The notes: a model not told the origin generated them from the sequence alone. DNA of 64,000 nt from Blastocystis sp. Blastoise (GCA_039096225.1 JBBPEB010000011.1:744001-808000), one strand, 5' to 3'. Shown: positions 38,213 through 61,257, counted from the stretch's first letter. A program made the numbers and translations.

Positions 38213-39041
38213 TTTATTGTTTTATTCGTTTTGATTATATTTTTTAATATTAATATATATATATCACAAATATTTATTTTATTTCAATCTTTTGTTATTA
38301 AAAAAAAGGTATTCTATTTTCTAATTTTTGATAGCTCTTTATATTTATGAAATCTCTCTATGATTACAAAATTTTAAAAAGTATCTTCTAAATAAATGAT
38401 TATATTGAATCAAATTATATTTATTAGACTCAAGTTCATTGAATCTCTCTATTTTTATTTTTCTCTTTTCTTTTTTAATGTTGTTGTGTTTTATTTTTGT
38501 ATTGTTTTATTTTTGTTGTTGATAATATAGTTTTGTTACATTAAAATTAGTTTTCATTCATTCAAACTACATTCAATATTATCCCTGATGATACTATCAT
38601 AACTATTTGAATAACATTTGATATTATCACAAAAAATGAAAATTTTACTTTTTGAAGTGCCAATCCATGTATTTTCTCATCCTTCTGCATGCAGCTACTA
38701 TTAGAAATCATCGCATACCATTCAATTTCTTACAGAAAAGTGTATTCCTTCTTTTTAAAAGCTTTCAAAAATTAATTCAAAACACACTAAAACAAAATCC
38801 CACAAAAATAATTTCTCTCTTATCCGTGTTAAGTAGGTTCATCACATATATATTCATGAATATTCATAATTTACCCCGTACTACTTCTTAATAATCACGA
38901 TTTAGTTAATTATTTTCTTTTTTCAACATGGCAACAACTTATTCTTTTCTTAACCACAATTACCTTACGGAAATAAAAAAATTAAAGAAATTAATTCATT
39001 CTTGTCTATAATTTAGTATAATTACCATTATAAGTATATAG
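38213..39041. other. Spacer before the modular surface-protein gene
   Basis: 830 bp without microsatellite arrays; a 79-codon frame at 38652-38891 has no recognisable features and is probably chance. Confidence 0.45.
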
Positions 39042-46355
<7,314 letters not shown>

Positions 46356-46423
46356 GCCAATAGTACATGGCTATTATTCTATATATATAATAGAACAATT
46401 TATTTCTTGTTTACTTATATAAT

Positions 46424-46435
46424 CACTATGAGGCA
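46424..46435 (+). repeat. Left 12-bp terminal inverted repeat (CACTATGAGGCA)
   Basis: Exact inverse of 52842-52853, preceded by the target copy AAT. Confidence 0.75.
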
Positions 46436-49433
46436 TTCCCGTAAATATTATTTGCAGATCAACGCCAATTGTTGTAGAATTTTTTTAAGATAAATTCAGA
46501 CATATGATTAGAGAATATATTCACGGGAATAGTTTTGCGTAAAAACTGTCCTCTTTTTTAAGAATTTTCAGTGATTTTCAACAAAATTTAAAAAAACACA
46601 ACAATTTATTAATAATTACAAATTTTAATAACTAACAAGAAAAACATAATTATATATATATATATAGATATAAGAATAAGCAAGACTTTTAATTATATAT
46701 AGTTTCTACTAGCCTCTCCTAGTTTCTATTACCCGATTAAGACTAAAACTAAAAAGAAATATAAAATTAGTATATTAAAATAATATTATTAGATAATATA
46801 TACCTTTTTGAAGAACCTTTAGTTAAGACTAGCAGAGGAAAAGGTAAAACTATAATAATGAATTATAAAGTTAAAATATATAGATAGAATATACCTTAGA
46901 AACCTTTGTAACCCTTATAGGAATGCTTCCAGAGGACAGAAATAACCTATATACTATAATAATAGTTAATTGTAAAAAATAAATACATAAATAAATACCT
47001 TTAAAAGAATACGGATCAGATCAGGAGGACTTGATACACCACGTACTAGCTATAGAATATAAAAATAGTTAATGTATAAAAATATGAATGTAAAAACATA
47101 CCTTAATACCAATAAATCAAGATCATGATGGGTTTCTATCACCATGGTTTAGCTCGAAAAGAATCAGACAAATGGAGCCATATTTGTAGTTATTTTGAGA
47201 AGAAAGAGAGCCTATATTATATAAGATATATAAATAATAAAAATTACATTTTTAAAAACTTTATAAAAAGCTTTAATAGATAATAAATAAAAAGATTTAT
47301 GTCAAAATACAAAATTTTTTTACATAAAACAAACATAGGGTGGCCCTTTTATAAAATCTTTTTTTTCCTATAATAAAAGCCTGTATAATTTTTTTTATTT
47401 CCAGGGGTGAACAAAATTTTTAAATTTTTCTCTGTTTCTCTACTAAAAAAAGTCTATTTGAATATAAATTAATATATAAGTGTTGTATGTGTCTATTAAG
47501 TTTAATTATTTAATTATAACAGATCTCCGGACTTAATTAAACAAGAAAATTGCTATTTTAATAAACTATTATTACAATTAAATATATTTGTTAGTTATAT
47601 TTATACAATAATTTTTTATTTTTAATAAGAGTGCAATGGAGAATCAAAAAATATATTTAGTATAGTTATTTATGAAGATATAATTCGCAATTTACAACTT
47701 TTGTTTTATAATATGTTTTATATCAACGAATCATATATTAATATTAGTGAATAAATGAACTGAGAATGTCTGAGAGATTCTTAAGTTGTTTTATGCTTTA
47801 TAAAGAAAATTATAAAAAATTAATAAAAACTATATTAATAGTTACTCATTTTTCCTGTTTTTCTAAGAATTCTTTTAGAATAATCTTATTCTTAAATAAT
47901 ACTAAGCAAAATTAATATAATAAATAAATATAAACCAATAAAAAATAGATAAAATAGATATTAGATAATATATATATATATATAAGTAACATCATTATAA
48001 TACATATAATATATATATGTCTGAAGCTTATTTCTATCATAGAAGTAATAATTATCTTCAATATAAAAATTGAATCATCTAAGAGTCTGTATGTACTATT
48101 CTGTTGTATTTTATCTTTTTGATAACGAATATATATATGGAAGTATGTTTTGAACTATGGAGAATAAGTCGTTAGAAAGAATCCAAATAATACAAATAAT
48201 AAATATTAATAATTATATATATATATATACCTTATAAAAAGTAGATTAGTTGCGGCGGTGGGTATACCAATTATTCAAGGAGTATGAGAGAGTGATATAT
48301 AGGGAGAAAGGAAAGGAGGATACTAGGATATAACGAGAAGAGTTAAGGAATAGAAAGGAAGGGAGAGACACTATGAAGGGATAGAATAAGATAGATATTA
48401 TAATGCCAATTAATAAGTATAATAATAATTATAACTATAATAACTATAATACATATACAGGATAAATAACCATGCTTACGATAATCATGGTTATCAAGGA
48501 GAGACATAAAAATGGTATACTAGGAGGTATATAGTATAGTATATATATTGATGTATTTGTATTTTATAAGTATAGAATGTCATATCTATCATATGTATAG
48601 CATTTTAATAACTATATATATATTGATTATAAATATAAAATAGTTAATACTATGTATAATATTTTATACCAAAAGTTTTATATTGTATATATAAATATAC
48701 AATTGAGAAATACTGGAGAAGTAATATTCCCCGCGATTAATGATTCATAAGACAACACCCACAATAATATTGGAAGATGAAGAAGGAGAAATACGGAGAA
48801 CTGTACATAACCACGGGGATAATAAGTATATATATTCTATAAATTATTTAATAAGAAGATCTTGTTTAGTAAGTAGTTGACAGAGGGATTGACACATCCA
48901 TAGAATACATAGATTCTATATAATAATAATAGTAATATATAATAATATATAGATTCTATATAAAAATAATAATAATAAATATAATAATAATAATAATAAC
49001 TATCTATATATATATATATATATAGCATACATAAGGGAAGTACATGACTATAGAGCTATATATTCCTTTATATTTATAAATTATTCCTAATGCTTGTTAT
49101 GTATATTTATGTTTATGTATATATATTAAGGAATGAATAAGAAGGAAGAATAAGAGGGATACGAGGTAATAAATAAGGATGAGAAGGAGTTAAGAGCGTA
49201 TCTATATATAATAATAATAATAATAATATATACATATATATACAATTTAAATCTTTATTTTTTAACTGAACAAATACATATACAATTTATATATATATAT
49301 ATAATTCTGCACAATAACTACATTCAGATGCTAATATAATTATTTATGTTTGTGATATAGGGTTTCATAAACTATATATTTATAAATATAAATAATAATT
49401 TTAATTATAATAAATATAATAATAATAAATATA

Positions 49434-49475
<42 letters not shown>

Positions 49476-50616
49476 TAAATATAATAGTAATAAATATAAT
49501 AAATATAAATATAATAATAATAAATATAATAAACATAACAATATATACCTTTTTTATTAGGTTCAAAATTAAATCCAAAATCTCTACTGGCAACTCTCAT
49601 TCTCCCTCCAGATCGAGGAGAGGGAAGTGGGGGTAATGCTGACGAAGATACACTCAGTTTATTATTATTAGTATTATTAATATTATTATTATTATTCTTT
49701 CCTAAAGTAATAATATTATTATGATGAGAAATAGCTATTCTATAGTATTAAGATCTGAAGATTGTAACGTTGAATTAATTTGATTGGATATTGTTGAAGA
49801 TAGATGTGCGGATAACGGACTGTTAACATTATGAGGAATAGTATTTTTATCATTAGTATTATTATTAGTTTAATCATTATCATTTTCAAATAATTCACCA
49901 TTACTAATACTATTGCTTCTCTTTAGAGGAATAGGAGAAGTACTTTTCGATATAGGTGATGTTTCTATATCATTATCTGCTTCTTTATATATAGTATCCA
50001 TACTTAAGGGACAGACTTCAGAGAATGAAGATGAATTTCCTTGTGTAGTAGTAGTATATATTTCATTTCGGTCACCATCAAATACTATTTCATTACTATT
50101 ATTGACTTCATAAGGAGAAATTGATGTAGATGAAGGCATAAGAGTAATAGAAGCTTTTGGAAAAGGTATTTCTGAATCATATTCTAAAGGATCTAAAGAA
50201 TTTCTATTCGAACCAGAAAGATTATGAGAGAAAGAATGTATATTATATTATTATTAGTAGTAGTATCAATATATAATTAATTACTATTGATTAATATATT
50301 ATTTGATGCAGGAGGAGGAGAAGCCGAATTCGATATAGAACTATTTACAATAGGTGACGAAACACAATCATTATTTTCATGATAACCACTATTTGAGTCT
50401 TGTTTCATCAGGTGGTGTTGACTATTATATTGTAAATTCGAGAGAGAAAGAGGAATAGAAGAAGGTGGAGTTGCTGATAAAGATGGAGGTATATATATAG
50501 ATGTACCTATATGAGTAGAAGGAGTAGATAACGTATTGATGAAGGATATGAATGACCTAATAATTTATTAGCTATTATATTATTATTATTATTATTTATA
50601 GAAGATATAAAAGGCA

Positions 50617-50723
<107 letters not shown>

Positions 50724-51246
50724 GTATTAGTATTAATACTATTCATACTAATACCATTAATATTAATTTTCTTTTCTCTGAATAATTTATGTATTACTTC
50801 TGGTTTATAGAAAGGAGTTAATATATAGAAAGCATCAAGTAATGTAGAGGTAAATAATTATTGTATTATATAAGGATTTGAAAAAGATGGAGTTAATAAA
50901 GAAAAATAAATTTCTATTATCATTTGTATAGATGCAGAATCTATATAATATTAATAATAATTAGATATTATAAATATTATAAAAAATTAAATTATATATA
51001 TATACCTTTATGACATATATTGGCTAATATATATATATATCTTTGCCACATCTGTAACATTCTAATATATACCTCATCCGATATATGGTCATCCACCAAA
51101 TTATCTAAAGCCTTCTCTATATATATTATATAAGAATATGTATATATATTATATACTATAATTATACATACTTCTTTTAATATCTAAAGATAATGTGTTA
51201 AATAACCAGCTAATTTATCTTGATCATCTATATATATATATATATA

Positions 51247-51357
<111 letters not shown>

Positions 51358-52841
51358 GACATACCATTTTAATTTGAAAGAATATTATCAACAATCGGAT
51401 TTGTAAATGGGGAAAAAAATTCATATTCTATATATAATATAATAAAATTAACATAAAATAATATAGAAATAAAATAAATAAAAAATAAATAAATATTTAA
51501 TATAGGAAAATAAAAAAACAAGAAAAATGTTAATGCAAACGAAAAAAAATATATACGATATTTATATACTGTTGATAACATATTGAGTTGTTGTTTGACA
51601 TTGATTTGAGTTAGTAGAACCAAAAAGAACCTAAAAAATAATAAAAAAGAAATGGAAAAAAAATACCTTAATAGATAGAGCGAAGCATCAATCCTTTTTT
51701 GGTAAACACTTTTAATAGTGACTGAGGAGACTGTTTGAATGCAGACGGGAAGCCAGAATCAAGAACCTAAAAGAATTATATAAAAAAATAGGAAATATTC
51801 AATAAATAAATTATGATATAATATATACCTGTATAGAAAACACTTAAGATATGCATAGCAGTCACTAGATCTGCTTGTATGCAACAAATTAAAAATAAAG
51901 ATAAATTCATATTTAAAGTCAATTTTTTAGTCAAATACTAAAAATTCTCATAAAAATTCATTTTTAAATTTTTTTTTTAATTTTTATGACTCAGTACTAA
52001 AGTAACAAGTTTTAACAATTATATATTACACTATTGACACAACATTATTGTATCCCACTACTTTCAGGTTTTAAAAAATTACTCATTTTTGTTGACTCTC
52101 TGATCTGTTTATATTCTGTTCTAAAAACTATTAATTCTGACATAAAACGTTTTTATAATACATAATTCACTCTCAAAACAACTTTTTAAAAGACTTTTCT
52201 TTGATTCTGAGGAAAAGTAGTTTTTTTATAAGTTTTGACATACTCTTTGTATGCGGAACTTTAAGTCATGATAGAATAAAATGAAAAAAGTCTTTTAAAA
52301 CTCTTATGTCGTCTGATATATAATAAAATATAAATAGACTCACTTTTAAACAATAAAAATATTCCCGTAAATATTTTAAAAATTCAAAACTCTGGTCTGA
52401 TTGCCCATGGAACAAATAGGCTCGGTTCAATTTTTCAGTGTAAAAAAAATATAAATTTTTGACTTTTTGACTGAATTTTGGTTTTGTCCCATAGAGGTCA
52501 GCTTATTCACTTTTAATCATATATGTGACTATGAGAGGGTCTAAACTTTAAACAGAGCAACAAAAGGTTTTAAAATATTGACCCCAATATTTGTCGGAAT
52601 TGCGACTTTAAAATAAATAAAAACGTTTTTGATATTGTGTGACCCACTGATATAAAAAAATAATGTTAATTCTTTAATAAAATTTGTCTAACAGGGTCTT
52701 TGTGTCTAAATCAACAGTCGACTTATAAATTTTGTGAAAATTTTCATTTTTTTGCCTAAGTCTTTTTTTTATTCAAATTTTATTGGCTGAATAAGTTCTG
52801 AACGAAAATTAGCCAATCAAAAAGCTTTAAAAATTAAAAAG

Positions 52842-52853
52842 TGCCTCATAGTG
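52842..52853 (-). repeat. Right 12-bp terminal inverted repeat (TGCCTCATAGTG)
   Basis: Exact inverse of 46424-46435, followed by the target copy AAT. Confidence 0.75.
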
Positions 52854-52856
52854 AAT

Positions 52857-53256
52857 CATTCCTATTAATAGCATTGTTTTTGTTTATATGTTAATGAATT
52901 TGTAACAAAAGTTAAAAAATTATTTAAAACAATAATTTTAAAGAATAATTGGTTTCACTTAAACTAATAATAATTTTAAAAAACAATTGAAATACTCGAG
53001 CTAGTATCTATAAATAATATACATGAATAAAAAATAATACACTCCAGTGGATACAAAATAATACAAATTTAAAAAAACAATAATATTAAAAAAGAAAAAA
53101 ATATAAATAATTAAAGAAATTTATTTATATATAAATAACCAAATTATTTATACAATATAATTAAATATAATTTTAAAATAGCACAAATAAATCTCTCTAT
53201 ATATATTGAAAAATACATAGACGAGACAATAAATGAATAAATAAAATTGAATAAAT
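52857..53256. other. Spacer between the CACTA-type element and the lipase gene
   Basis: 400 bp of A/T-rich DNA downstream of the lipase stop. Nothing gene-like. Confidence 0.5.
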
Positions 53257-55879
53257 TTATTTTGTTGATTTCTTTTCGATAATTTTTAAGAATACTCTAA
53301 CAATATGATCTATTGTATTCTTTACTTGTCTATCTATATAATCATCTTTAAAACTAACAAAGAAATCACTTATTGTTTGGAAAACATTCTTTTCTTCATT
53401 TATGAAGTCATTCTCATTATTTTTTTCATTATTATTATTAACATTATTATTATTTTCATCATTATCATTATCATCATCATCTTCTTGAATATTTTCATCA
53501 TTCTCGCTATCATCTTGAATAGATGTTTCTATATTATTATTATCATTATTGTTATTATCTATATCTATATCAATATCTATATTTTGATTTGAACTATTAT
53601 TATTATTTGTTTGTATGGAATTATTCATAGTATTATTATTACTATTATTATTATTCAATTGAGAATTCAATTCAGTCATTTCTATCTGTTGGCCAATTAA
53701 ATAATGAATACTTTCAATTCGAGTTCTTAATCTTTCTAAAGAAGCTTGTTCATCACCTTGCATATACTCTTCTTTTTCTTCTTCTTCTACTTCTTGTTCT
53801 ATATCCATTAACGCTCTTGGAGTTAAATAACCATAACAATTTGTTAAATATTGACCAATAAGGTGATTATATACAAATATAGGATTACTACGACACCAAA
53901 AAGGTATATCTAAATCATCTTTTGTTAAATCTAATAAACGTACAGAAGTAGAAGAAGAAGCAGGTAAAAACTATAGAGAGATAATAATATATTTTATATT
54001 AAAATGGAGAATAAATTTTTAAAAATATATCAACTTTAATATATTTTATTTAACTAAATATAAAATAAAAAATGTATAGTTATATATTATATACTTGATA
54101 ATAAACTCCAAATGGTTTATATACAATCATTTCAGAAAATGGTTCAACAAATTTTTGTGGACCTTTTTGAAAGGCTTCTTTTATACTATATATATATATA
54201 TATATATAATATTTAGTGAACTTCAATAGAATACCTTTTACTTAAAGTTTCTGTTAATTGAAAAACAAAACCTATATTATTATTATAAATATAATAAATA
54301 TAATAAATATAATAAATATAATAAGTATAACAAATATAATAAAAAAAATAATATAATATAATATAATATATATACTATTTTATAATATAATAAAACACAT
54401 ATAAAATAAAAAACAATATATATATATACCTAGACCATAGGGAGTGCTACTAAGAGGTACGGGGTCATTTAAATTCATAAAATTCAGCACTTCATTATAT
54501 TCTTTAAATACTGACTGAAATCCTTCTGAAAAACAAAAAGGAGTACCAAATGTTACTGCATAACAATCAAAGTCAGGCATATACTATATATATTATATAG
54601 TATCTATAATACTATTAGTTAAAAATTAATAATAATCATTAAATCTAATATATATATTATTAAAAAAAAAGAATACTTATATTAATAAATATACTTGTTT
54701 AAAAAGTACATATAAAACATGTGCTACAGCTCCCCCAAGGGAGTGCCCTCCAATAACAATACGAAGGGGTTTACAATCTGTAGATAATAAATGTCGATCA
54801 CTTTTAGAAAATGAACGATGAGAAGAACGGCGTTTACTCTCTTTTTCTAAATATTCTATTACTTTTTGGATTTTATCATATATTTCATTAAATATCATCT
54901 TTGCCATTTCAAAAAATCCTATATATATTATTTATAATAAAATTCATGTATATCATTATAAATAAAATAAATTCTTGTATATCATTATAAATAAAATAAA
55001 TTCATTCATATCATTATAATTAAAATAAATTCATTTATATCATTATAAATAATAAAAACTATTAAAATTTATTCGGAAGAACTTTTAAAAAATACCTGAA
55101 TGAACTTTACCAAATAAGAAATTAGAATTAATACAATGGCAATCAACATTAAAATCTTCAACAGATCTTGTTCCTGTAACAATAATATAAAATGTTTGTG
55201 TATGAGCCATATAATAGACTAAGTAATTAAGTTGTTGACAAGCAGCAACTACTTGTAATCCAGTTCGCTTGAATTTTGGAAGTAAAAGTGATAATGGGTA
55301 AACAATTAAGAAAAAAAATATTATTTACATTTAGTGAATAAATAAAAAGTATATACGAAACATCCTATATACTAAATATATAAAATAAAAATTTAAAAAA
55401 GGATATATTTTTGTGTTCAAATGCATGAAGTGCTTCAACAACGAAAATAGCATCCAAATAATGAATCTTTGTGTTTAGAATAGGAATTTCTGATTGTGTA
55501 CTTTCTGTGATTTGACCTTGATCATATTTCTCACATGAATCTATGTTTTAAAAAATACAAATGAATCATTATAATAATTAGAAAAATGCTTATTTACTTA
55601 TTTTCAAAGGAGTAACTTCTTTTGTAATTTGATGAGTCACTCTTTTCTTTAATTCACTGTAAGATTCGTTGTCAACAAAATATTTCTTGTAGTTTTTCAT
55701 ATCAAGTAATGAACGTGGAAGGTGATAATTCTCAGTATCAGGTAAAACTGTAGACGATAACCATTGATCGAAAACAGCTTGTGCGTCAATATTCTAATAT
55801 TTAAAGTATAGAATGTGATATATATAAATGTTTATAAATCTACAAATTGATTATCTATTCCTAATTGCTTCTCTTCCAT
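53257..55879 (-). CDS. Class 3 (fungal-type) lipase with acidic, Asn-rich tail
   Basis: The start at 55879 reads MEEKQLGIDNQF. The alpha/beta hydrolase core is clear: LVYYMAHTQTFYIIVTGTRS with VEDFNVDC is the oxyanion strand, and IVIGGHSLGGAVAHVLY is the nucleophile elbow GHSLG. YAVTFGTPFCFSEGF and MNLNDPVPLSSTPYGLG hold the acid Asp. IVYKPFGVYYQ and VRLLDLTKDDLD follow, with YNHLIGQYL near the usual catalytic His position. There is no signal peptide, so the enzyme looks intracellular and hydrolyses acyl-glycerols or related lipids. The last exon (53257 to about 53970) encodes a Glu-rich helix and a long Asn/Asp tail. One intron (55298-55406) is a U12-type AT-AC intron. Its removal joins EHKN to PLSLLLPKF in frame. 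Confidence 0.88.
54284..54350. repeat. 9-bp tandem repeat (AATAAATAT) in a lipase intron
   Basis: About seven units, the last ones degenerating to AATAAGTAT and AACAAATAT. Confidence 0.8.
55298..55406 (-). other. U12-type AT-AC intron in the lipase gene
   Basis: On the minus strand the exon ends CATTTGAACACAAAAAT; the intron begins ATATCCTTTTTT and ends TTTCTTAATTGTTTAC; the next exon starts CCATTATCACTT. The donor matches the U12 consensus. The branch-like TTTCTTAAT lies 8-9 nt before the AC. Frame and protein continuity are exact, and no GT-AG pair does as well. Confidence 0.85.
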
Positions 55880-56711
55880 TTTATAATATATAAAATAAAT
55901 AAGAATATTTTTCTTAGAAGAAAACTTATATATTTTAAAAAAAGAAGCAAAAGAATTTCGATTTGATGACATCAAAAGTCAGTCAATCCTATAAATAGGT
56001 TCAGTTTAACCTAATGAAATAAGTTCTTTTTTATTCTTTTTAACTAGTTTCTTCAAGAAATATGGCATAATTCTTCTTCTTATTTCATATATATATTATA
56101 ATTCACATAAAAATATATATATTATATCTAGAACCTCAAATAAAACACTATATAAACGTATTTATATGGAAAAGAATCCGTATAAGAATTTGTATTTTTC
56201 TAAAATAACTAATAATGCAATTTCATTGGATAGTTTTCAATAAGTATCCAATAATCAGGTGAGTCCGACTGAAATGACGTATGAATGACAAAACAAATAA
56301 AAAAAATTTATCGAAAAAGGATGACGTTATTTAAAGATAGTACTGACGTCGTATAAGTGTTAGCAGTGGTCAGTAGTTCATATAATGAAGCTTTCAAGGA
56401 AAATAAAACACAACACTATTCACAATTAGGGTTTTCTCGACATAAATATTGGTTCATAACCATTTCATAAGCTCACAAAATTGTTTACATTTGAGAATAT
56501 AAGCAAGAAATACAAAAATAAAAGTAAAATAGTTAAAAATTACTAGATATGAAAAGAAATAAAAGGTGAAATGAAATATAAAGGAAATTTAAGAAACAAT
56601 TAAATATAATTTTCAAGTAGATATAAGTATAATTACTAACATTAGATAAAAAGGAACAATTCTTTCTTAGAAATATAGAATAAATAAAAAGAAAGAGTAT
56701 TTTTTAATTGT
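55880..56711. promoter_or_regulatory. Region upstream of the lipase and downstream of SLC12
   Basis: 830 bp with no frame or repeat array. It should include the lipase promoter. Confidence 0.4.
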
Positions 56712-59678
56712 TTAGATATATCTAGTAATAACAGGAATATTACGTGTAGAATTAAGGAATATAATTGGAGGAAGATTATTACCAATAGTTTTTACCATAT
56801 GGATCTATGATAAACATAAGAAATATAAATATTTTTCAAATAAAAAATATATATATATGTTATAAATTATAAAAATATAATATAGTATAGAGTATAGAGT
56901 ATATATACATATTCTCTATCACTTTGATAATCTTCAACTTGAGGAGGTAAATCTAAAGGATAGAAAATAATTCTAGTTTTATCACTCTTTGAATAAATAA
57001 TATTATTAATATATTGACTACGAATCTCAGTTGGTAAATTATTAAATGCTATAAAATAGGGAATAAATATTATTTATATTATTATTATTATTATATATAC
57101 GTGTTTCTTTATTTTGAACATCATGAGGTTCAACTTCAATAATCTATATATAATAATTATAATTAGAATATTAATAATAATAATATAAACTAATAAGAAA
57201 TATATAATATAAACAATAATAATAATAATAATATATATATATATACTTCATATTCTGCTTCAATACGGACTTCATTCAATAAATCTTTAAGTTTTTGTTC
57301 TATATCTACTTTTTGTCTTCTCCCACGGGGATATATCTTGGTAGCATCAAATAATTGAATAATACGAATTTTTTGATATTTCCAATTAATATTACGATGT
57401 AATATATAAGCAAATTGTAATAAAATAGATAAATAACCATCAAATTCTTTTTCCCATTTCCAGTCTCCAATAATATAAATATCAATATACCCTTGTTCTT
57501 TCTTATTAGGAATAACAGAATCCCAACGAATATTTGCAGAATTAATACTTAATGTCGAATAATTCATAGCTAAACCAGCTATTTTTTGTAATTTTAATAT
57601 TTCACGAATTGTAGACGTATATTGAGACGAAGAAGGGTAAGGAAGAGATGGCTATATATATATTATTATTATTATTATTAGTATTATAAAGTAGGAAAAG
57701 AAATATTCAATTGATATATATATAATATTATAAGTATATATATATATACTTGTTCAAATTCCATAAGATTAAAATTATTATCTTTTTTATCAATATAATT
57801 ATAATAATCTTGTGACTTATCAGTATTAATACTCTTACCAGCTTCATCAAGAATAGGTAAAATAATAGTATTTGGAGATAAAGCACCAATTCCCGCGGTT
57901 AATAATAGATTTTTAAATCCAGAAAGGAAACTATCAGCATAGATAACTTGAGGGAATGCTTTTAATTTATACTATATACATATATATTAATGAAATTGTT
58001 TGTATAAATATTTTAAAAAAAATAATAATAATACATATGTATATTATATACATGTTCAATAAGTCCTGATAAGAAGTGTTTATATTGAGCAACATGAATA
58101 GCTTCTTCTCCTTCTTTATATACTTTTCCATCAACAATAATATCATTATAATAATCTTTATCTTTTAATATACTCTCAATAATATCTTTACGACTTAAAT
58201 TCTTTACTAAATATGGATTTGATTGGTTGTCAGGGATTCCCACGGGGGAAGGCGTATCACTATGAGGAGATGTAAGTACCTCCTTGTGATCTTGTATGGC
58301 CTTTAATATAGCTAAATTCTTATTATCTATATTATATAAGTCATATTACATATAATAATATAATAATATAATAATACCAATATGTATATAATAATACGAA
58401 TATGTATATAATATATAATATATATATAATGATATAATAATAATATATATATAATAATACCAATATGTATATCTCCAAGTATATATAGTCCTCCCTTCTT
58501 AAGTACATTACATAGATCTACAAGAGGAGTAACAGAAGGATTAGCATACCATAATAATATAGAAGGACGCCAAAACTTAGGATGCTCTCTCTTCTCATCT
58601 AATTTTAATAAAGATTTACGTATCTATATATATATATAAATGTATAGATTTATTTAATTAAATAATGTTAATATATATATATATATATAATACTATAAAT
58701 ATAAATATAAAAATAATAGTATATATAAATAAAATTTTAAATATAAATATAATAATATAATAGTATATATATATATATATATATACATTATGATACATAA
58801 GTGCTTGACCGATATCTCCCCATTCTTGTTGGGGACATGTATAGAGAAGATATACATATACAAATATAAGCACACCAAAACTAATAATAGCTTTAATATA
58901 ATCAAAATAAAAGACTAATCCGAAATTGAGTAGAATACCAAGAATACAAGTAAATATACTATATGCCCTAAAGAATAATAATAATAATTATTATTATTAT
59001 TATTATATAATATATAATATAATAAATATAATATAATAAATATAATATATAATATAATATATACTTAAATCTAGGTCTAAAATTAGGTGCTCCATTGAGT
59101 TTCAGAATAAGACAAGAGACATTAACTAATCCATAAGAGATACAGAAGAAATTAGTCATAATTGGAGCAATAGAGTGATTAGTTATAGAATACTAGTATC
59201 ATCATAATAGTATATAGAAGAGAACAAGTATATAATAAATAGAATACATAAAATAGATTTATAATAAATAGAATAATAATAAAAAAAAAGATATTTCAAG
59301 ATCACCAACAAATAATAAAATTTCACAAAGAGCAAAAGTGAGAATAACCGCGATTCTAGGCTCATTTCCTTTACCATAACCTTTACCAAATATACGAAGG
59401 AAAGGGAAAATATTATCACGAGCAATAGCCTATATATATATATAATATTATTAATGAATATAGAATTAATTATTAAGTTACATATAATAATAATAAATAT
59501 ATATATATATACTTGTAACACTCTGGATCCCCCAATAAAACTACCAAGACCCGCGGAAATAGATACAATAATAACACCGACCATAACAATATAGGGACTG
59601 AAACCTATAGAATTATTATTATCAATAAAATAGAACAAAATAGACTGAATGAAGAGTATAATATTGATAGTAATATAT

Positions 59679-59714
<36 letters not shown>

Positions 59715-60258
59715 ATGTCAAATAAATAATATTAATTGTATATATAGGTCATACCAACTTCTTGCATAGGTATATAAGCGTTATTAATAAGAGTATCACG
59801 GTTAAGACAGAAAGCAAAAGAAGTGAATAGAACAACATAATGAGCAATAGAAGCAAATACAGCATATAATGTACCACGACCTAAATCACGACCTATATAT
59901 ATATATATTATATATTTATTGTATATATTATTTTGCAAATATATATATATATAATATTAATAATAATAATAGTATTATATATATACCAGGGTTTTCAAGA
60001 TCTCCACTAAGATTAGCACCTTCCATAATACCTGTCATAGCAGGGAATATCAACGCAAATACACTCTGAAATGTATTCGTTCCAGATAACCTATATATAA
60101 GTATATAGATATATATATATGATTATTATTATACTATATGTATATATGATTATTATTATACTATATATATATATTATTATTATTATACTATATATATATA
60201 TAATTGTTATTATACTATATATATATATATAATTATTATTATACTATATATATAAATG

Positions 60259-60298
<40 letters not shown>

Positions 60299-60602
60299 CT
60301 GAGGATAAAGATTATCTTTAAAAGTATCAAAACTCATTCCTGTATAATTACCACCTCCAGGAAGTACCTATATATATAAAGAATAATAATTATTATTATA
60401 AATAGAATAAATAGAATAATAATCATTTATAATAAATATAATAAAACATATATAATAATATATAGAACTTACAGTAGGTGATCTAAACCACATAGAGCCA
60501 ATACTAAGCCATATAGTAGCTAATTGACCAATCCAAAGAAGACCGTTAATCTTACCATACCCTTCAGCACCAATCATAGCAACATAAAATATAATTATGG
60601 AA

Positions 60603-60641
<39 letters not shown>

Positions 60642-61257
60642 TAGAAAACATATATTTATATATATAATTATTGAAAAGATATTATAAAAACAATAAGTAA
60701 TCCGACAGTAGCAATTAAAATATTCCATCTATCATCTCCAGGGAAGAAAGTAGTAGCAATTTCAGTTACAAAACCTTTAGATTTAAATAAAATATAATAC
60801 AATATACAAAATAAACAAAATAAAAATATATATATATATAAAATGATATACCAGTAATATGAAAAGCTGCACCACAAGTATAAGCAGTATAGAATAAAAT
60901 ACCCATAGCACCACCAAATTCAGGACCCAGTGAACGACTAATCATATAATAAGCACCTCCACCACTCATTCTTCCATTTGTACATAATGCGCTTAATGAT
61001 AAAGTAGTAGTAATACTTAAGGTTTCACCAATACAGAACATGGCAAGTGTACCAAGCCATCCAACTTCACCAACAACCCAAGAAACTTTCAGATACACAA
61101 GAATTCCCATGATATGTAGCATACATGGAATGATAACACCATTAAATAAATGTAATTTATTACCTTCTTGATGAATTTCACCAGCATCAAAAGACGATGT
61201 TCTTGACATTGGTGAGTTAATCTTAATCAAAGGTTCAAATATTTCTTTTCCACTCAT
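56712..61257 (-). CDS. SLC12-family cation-chloride cotransporter
   Basis: About fifteen exons from [17 protein letters not shown] (61257) to the stop at 56712. Transmembrane segment 1 is the family signature [40 protein letters not shown] with [17 protein letters not shown] is the conserved second/third segment. [79 protein letters not shown] with [20 protein letters not shown], and [20 protein letters not shown] follow in family order, giving about 12 membrane spans. The cytosolic C-terminus has the usual [12 protein letters not shown] and GLYILGD motifs. It co-transports chloride with Na+ or K+ at the plasma or vacuolar membrane. Its short N-terminus suggests the SLC12A8/A9 or Vhc1-like branch, but the ion cannot be read from sequence. 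Confidence 0.92.
60100..60295. repeat. Tandem array of a ~27-bp unit in an SLC12 intron
   Basis: Five to six diverged copies of GATTATTATTATACTATATA plus a TA run, ending in a TTA tract. Confidence 0.85.

Noticed and set aside
38652-38891. 79-codon frame before the surface-protein gene
   Set aside because: There is no signal, domain or splice-linked continuation; it fits random expectation for this spacer.
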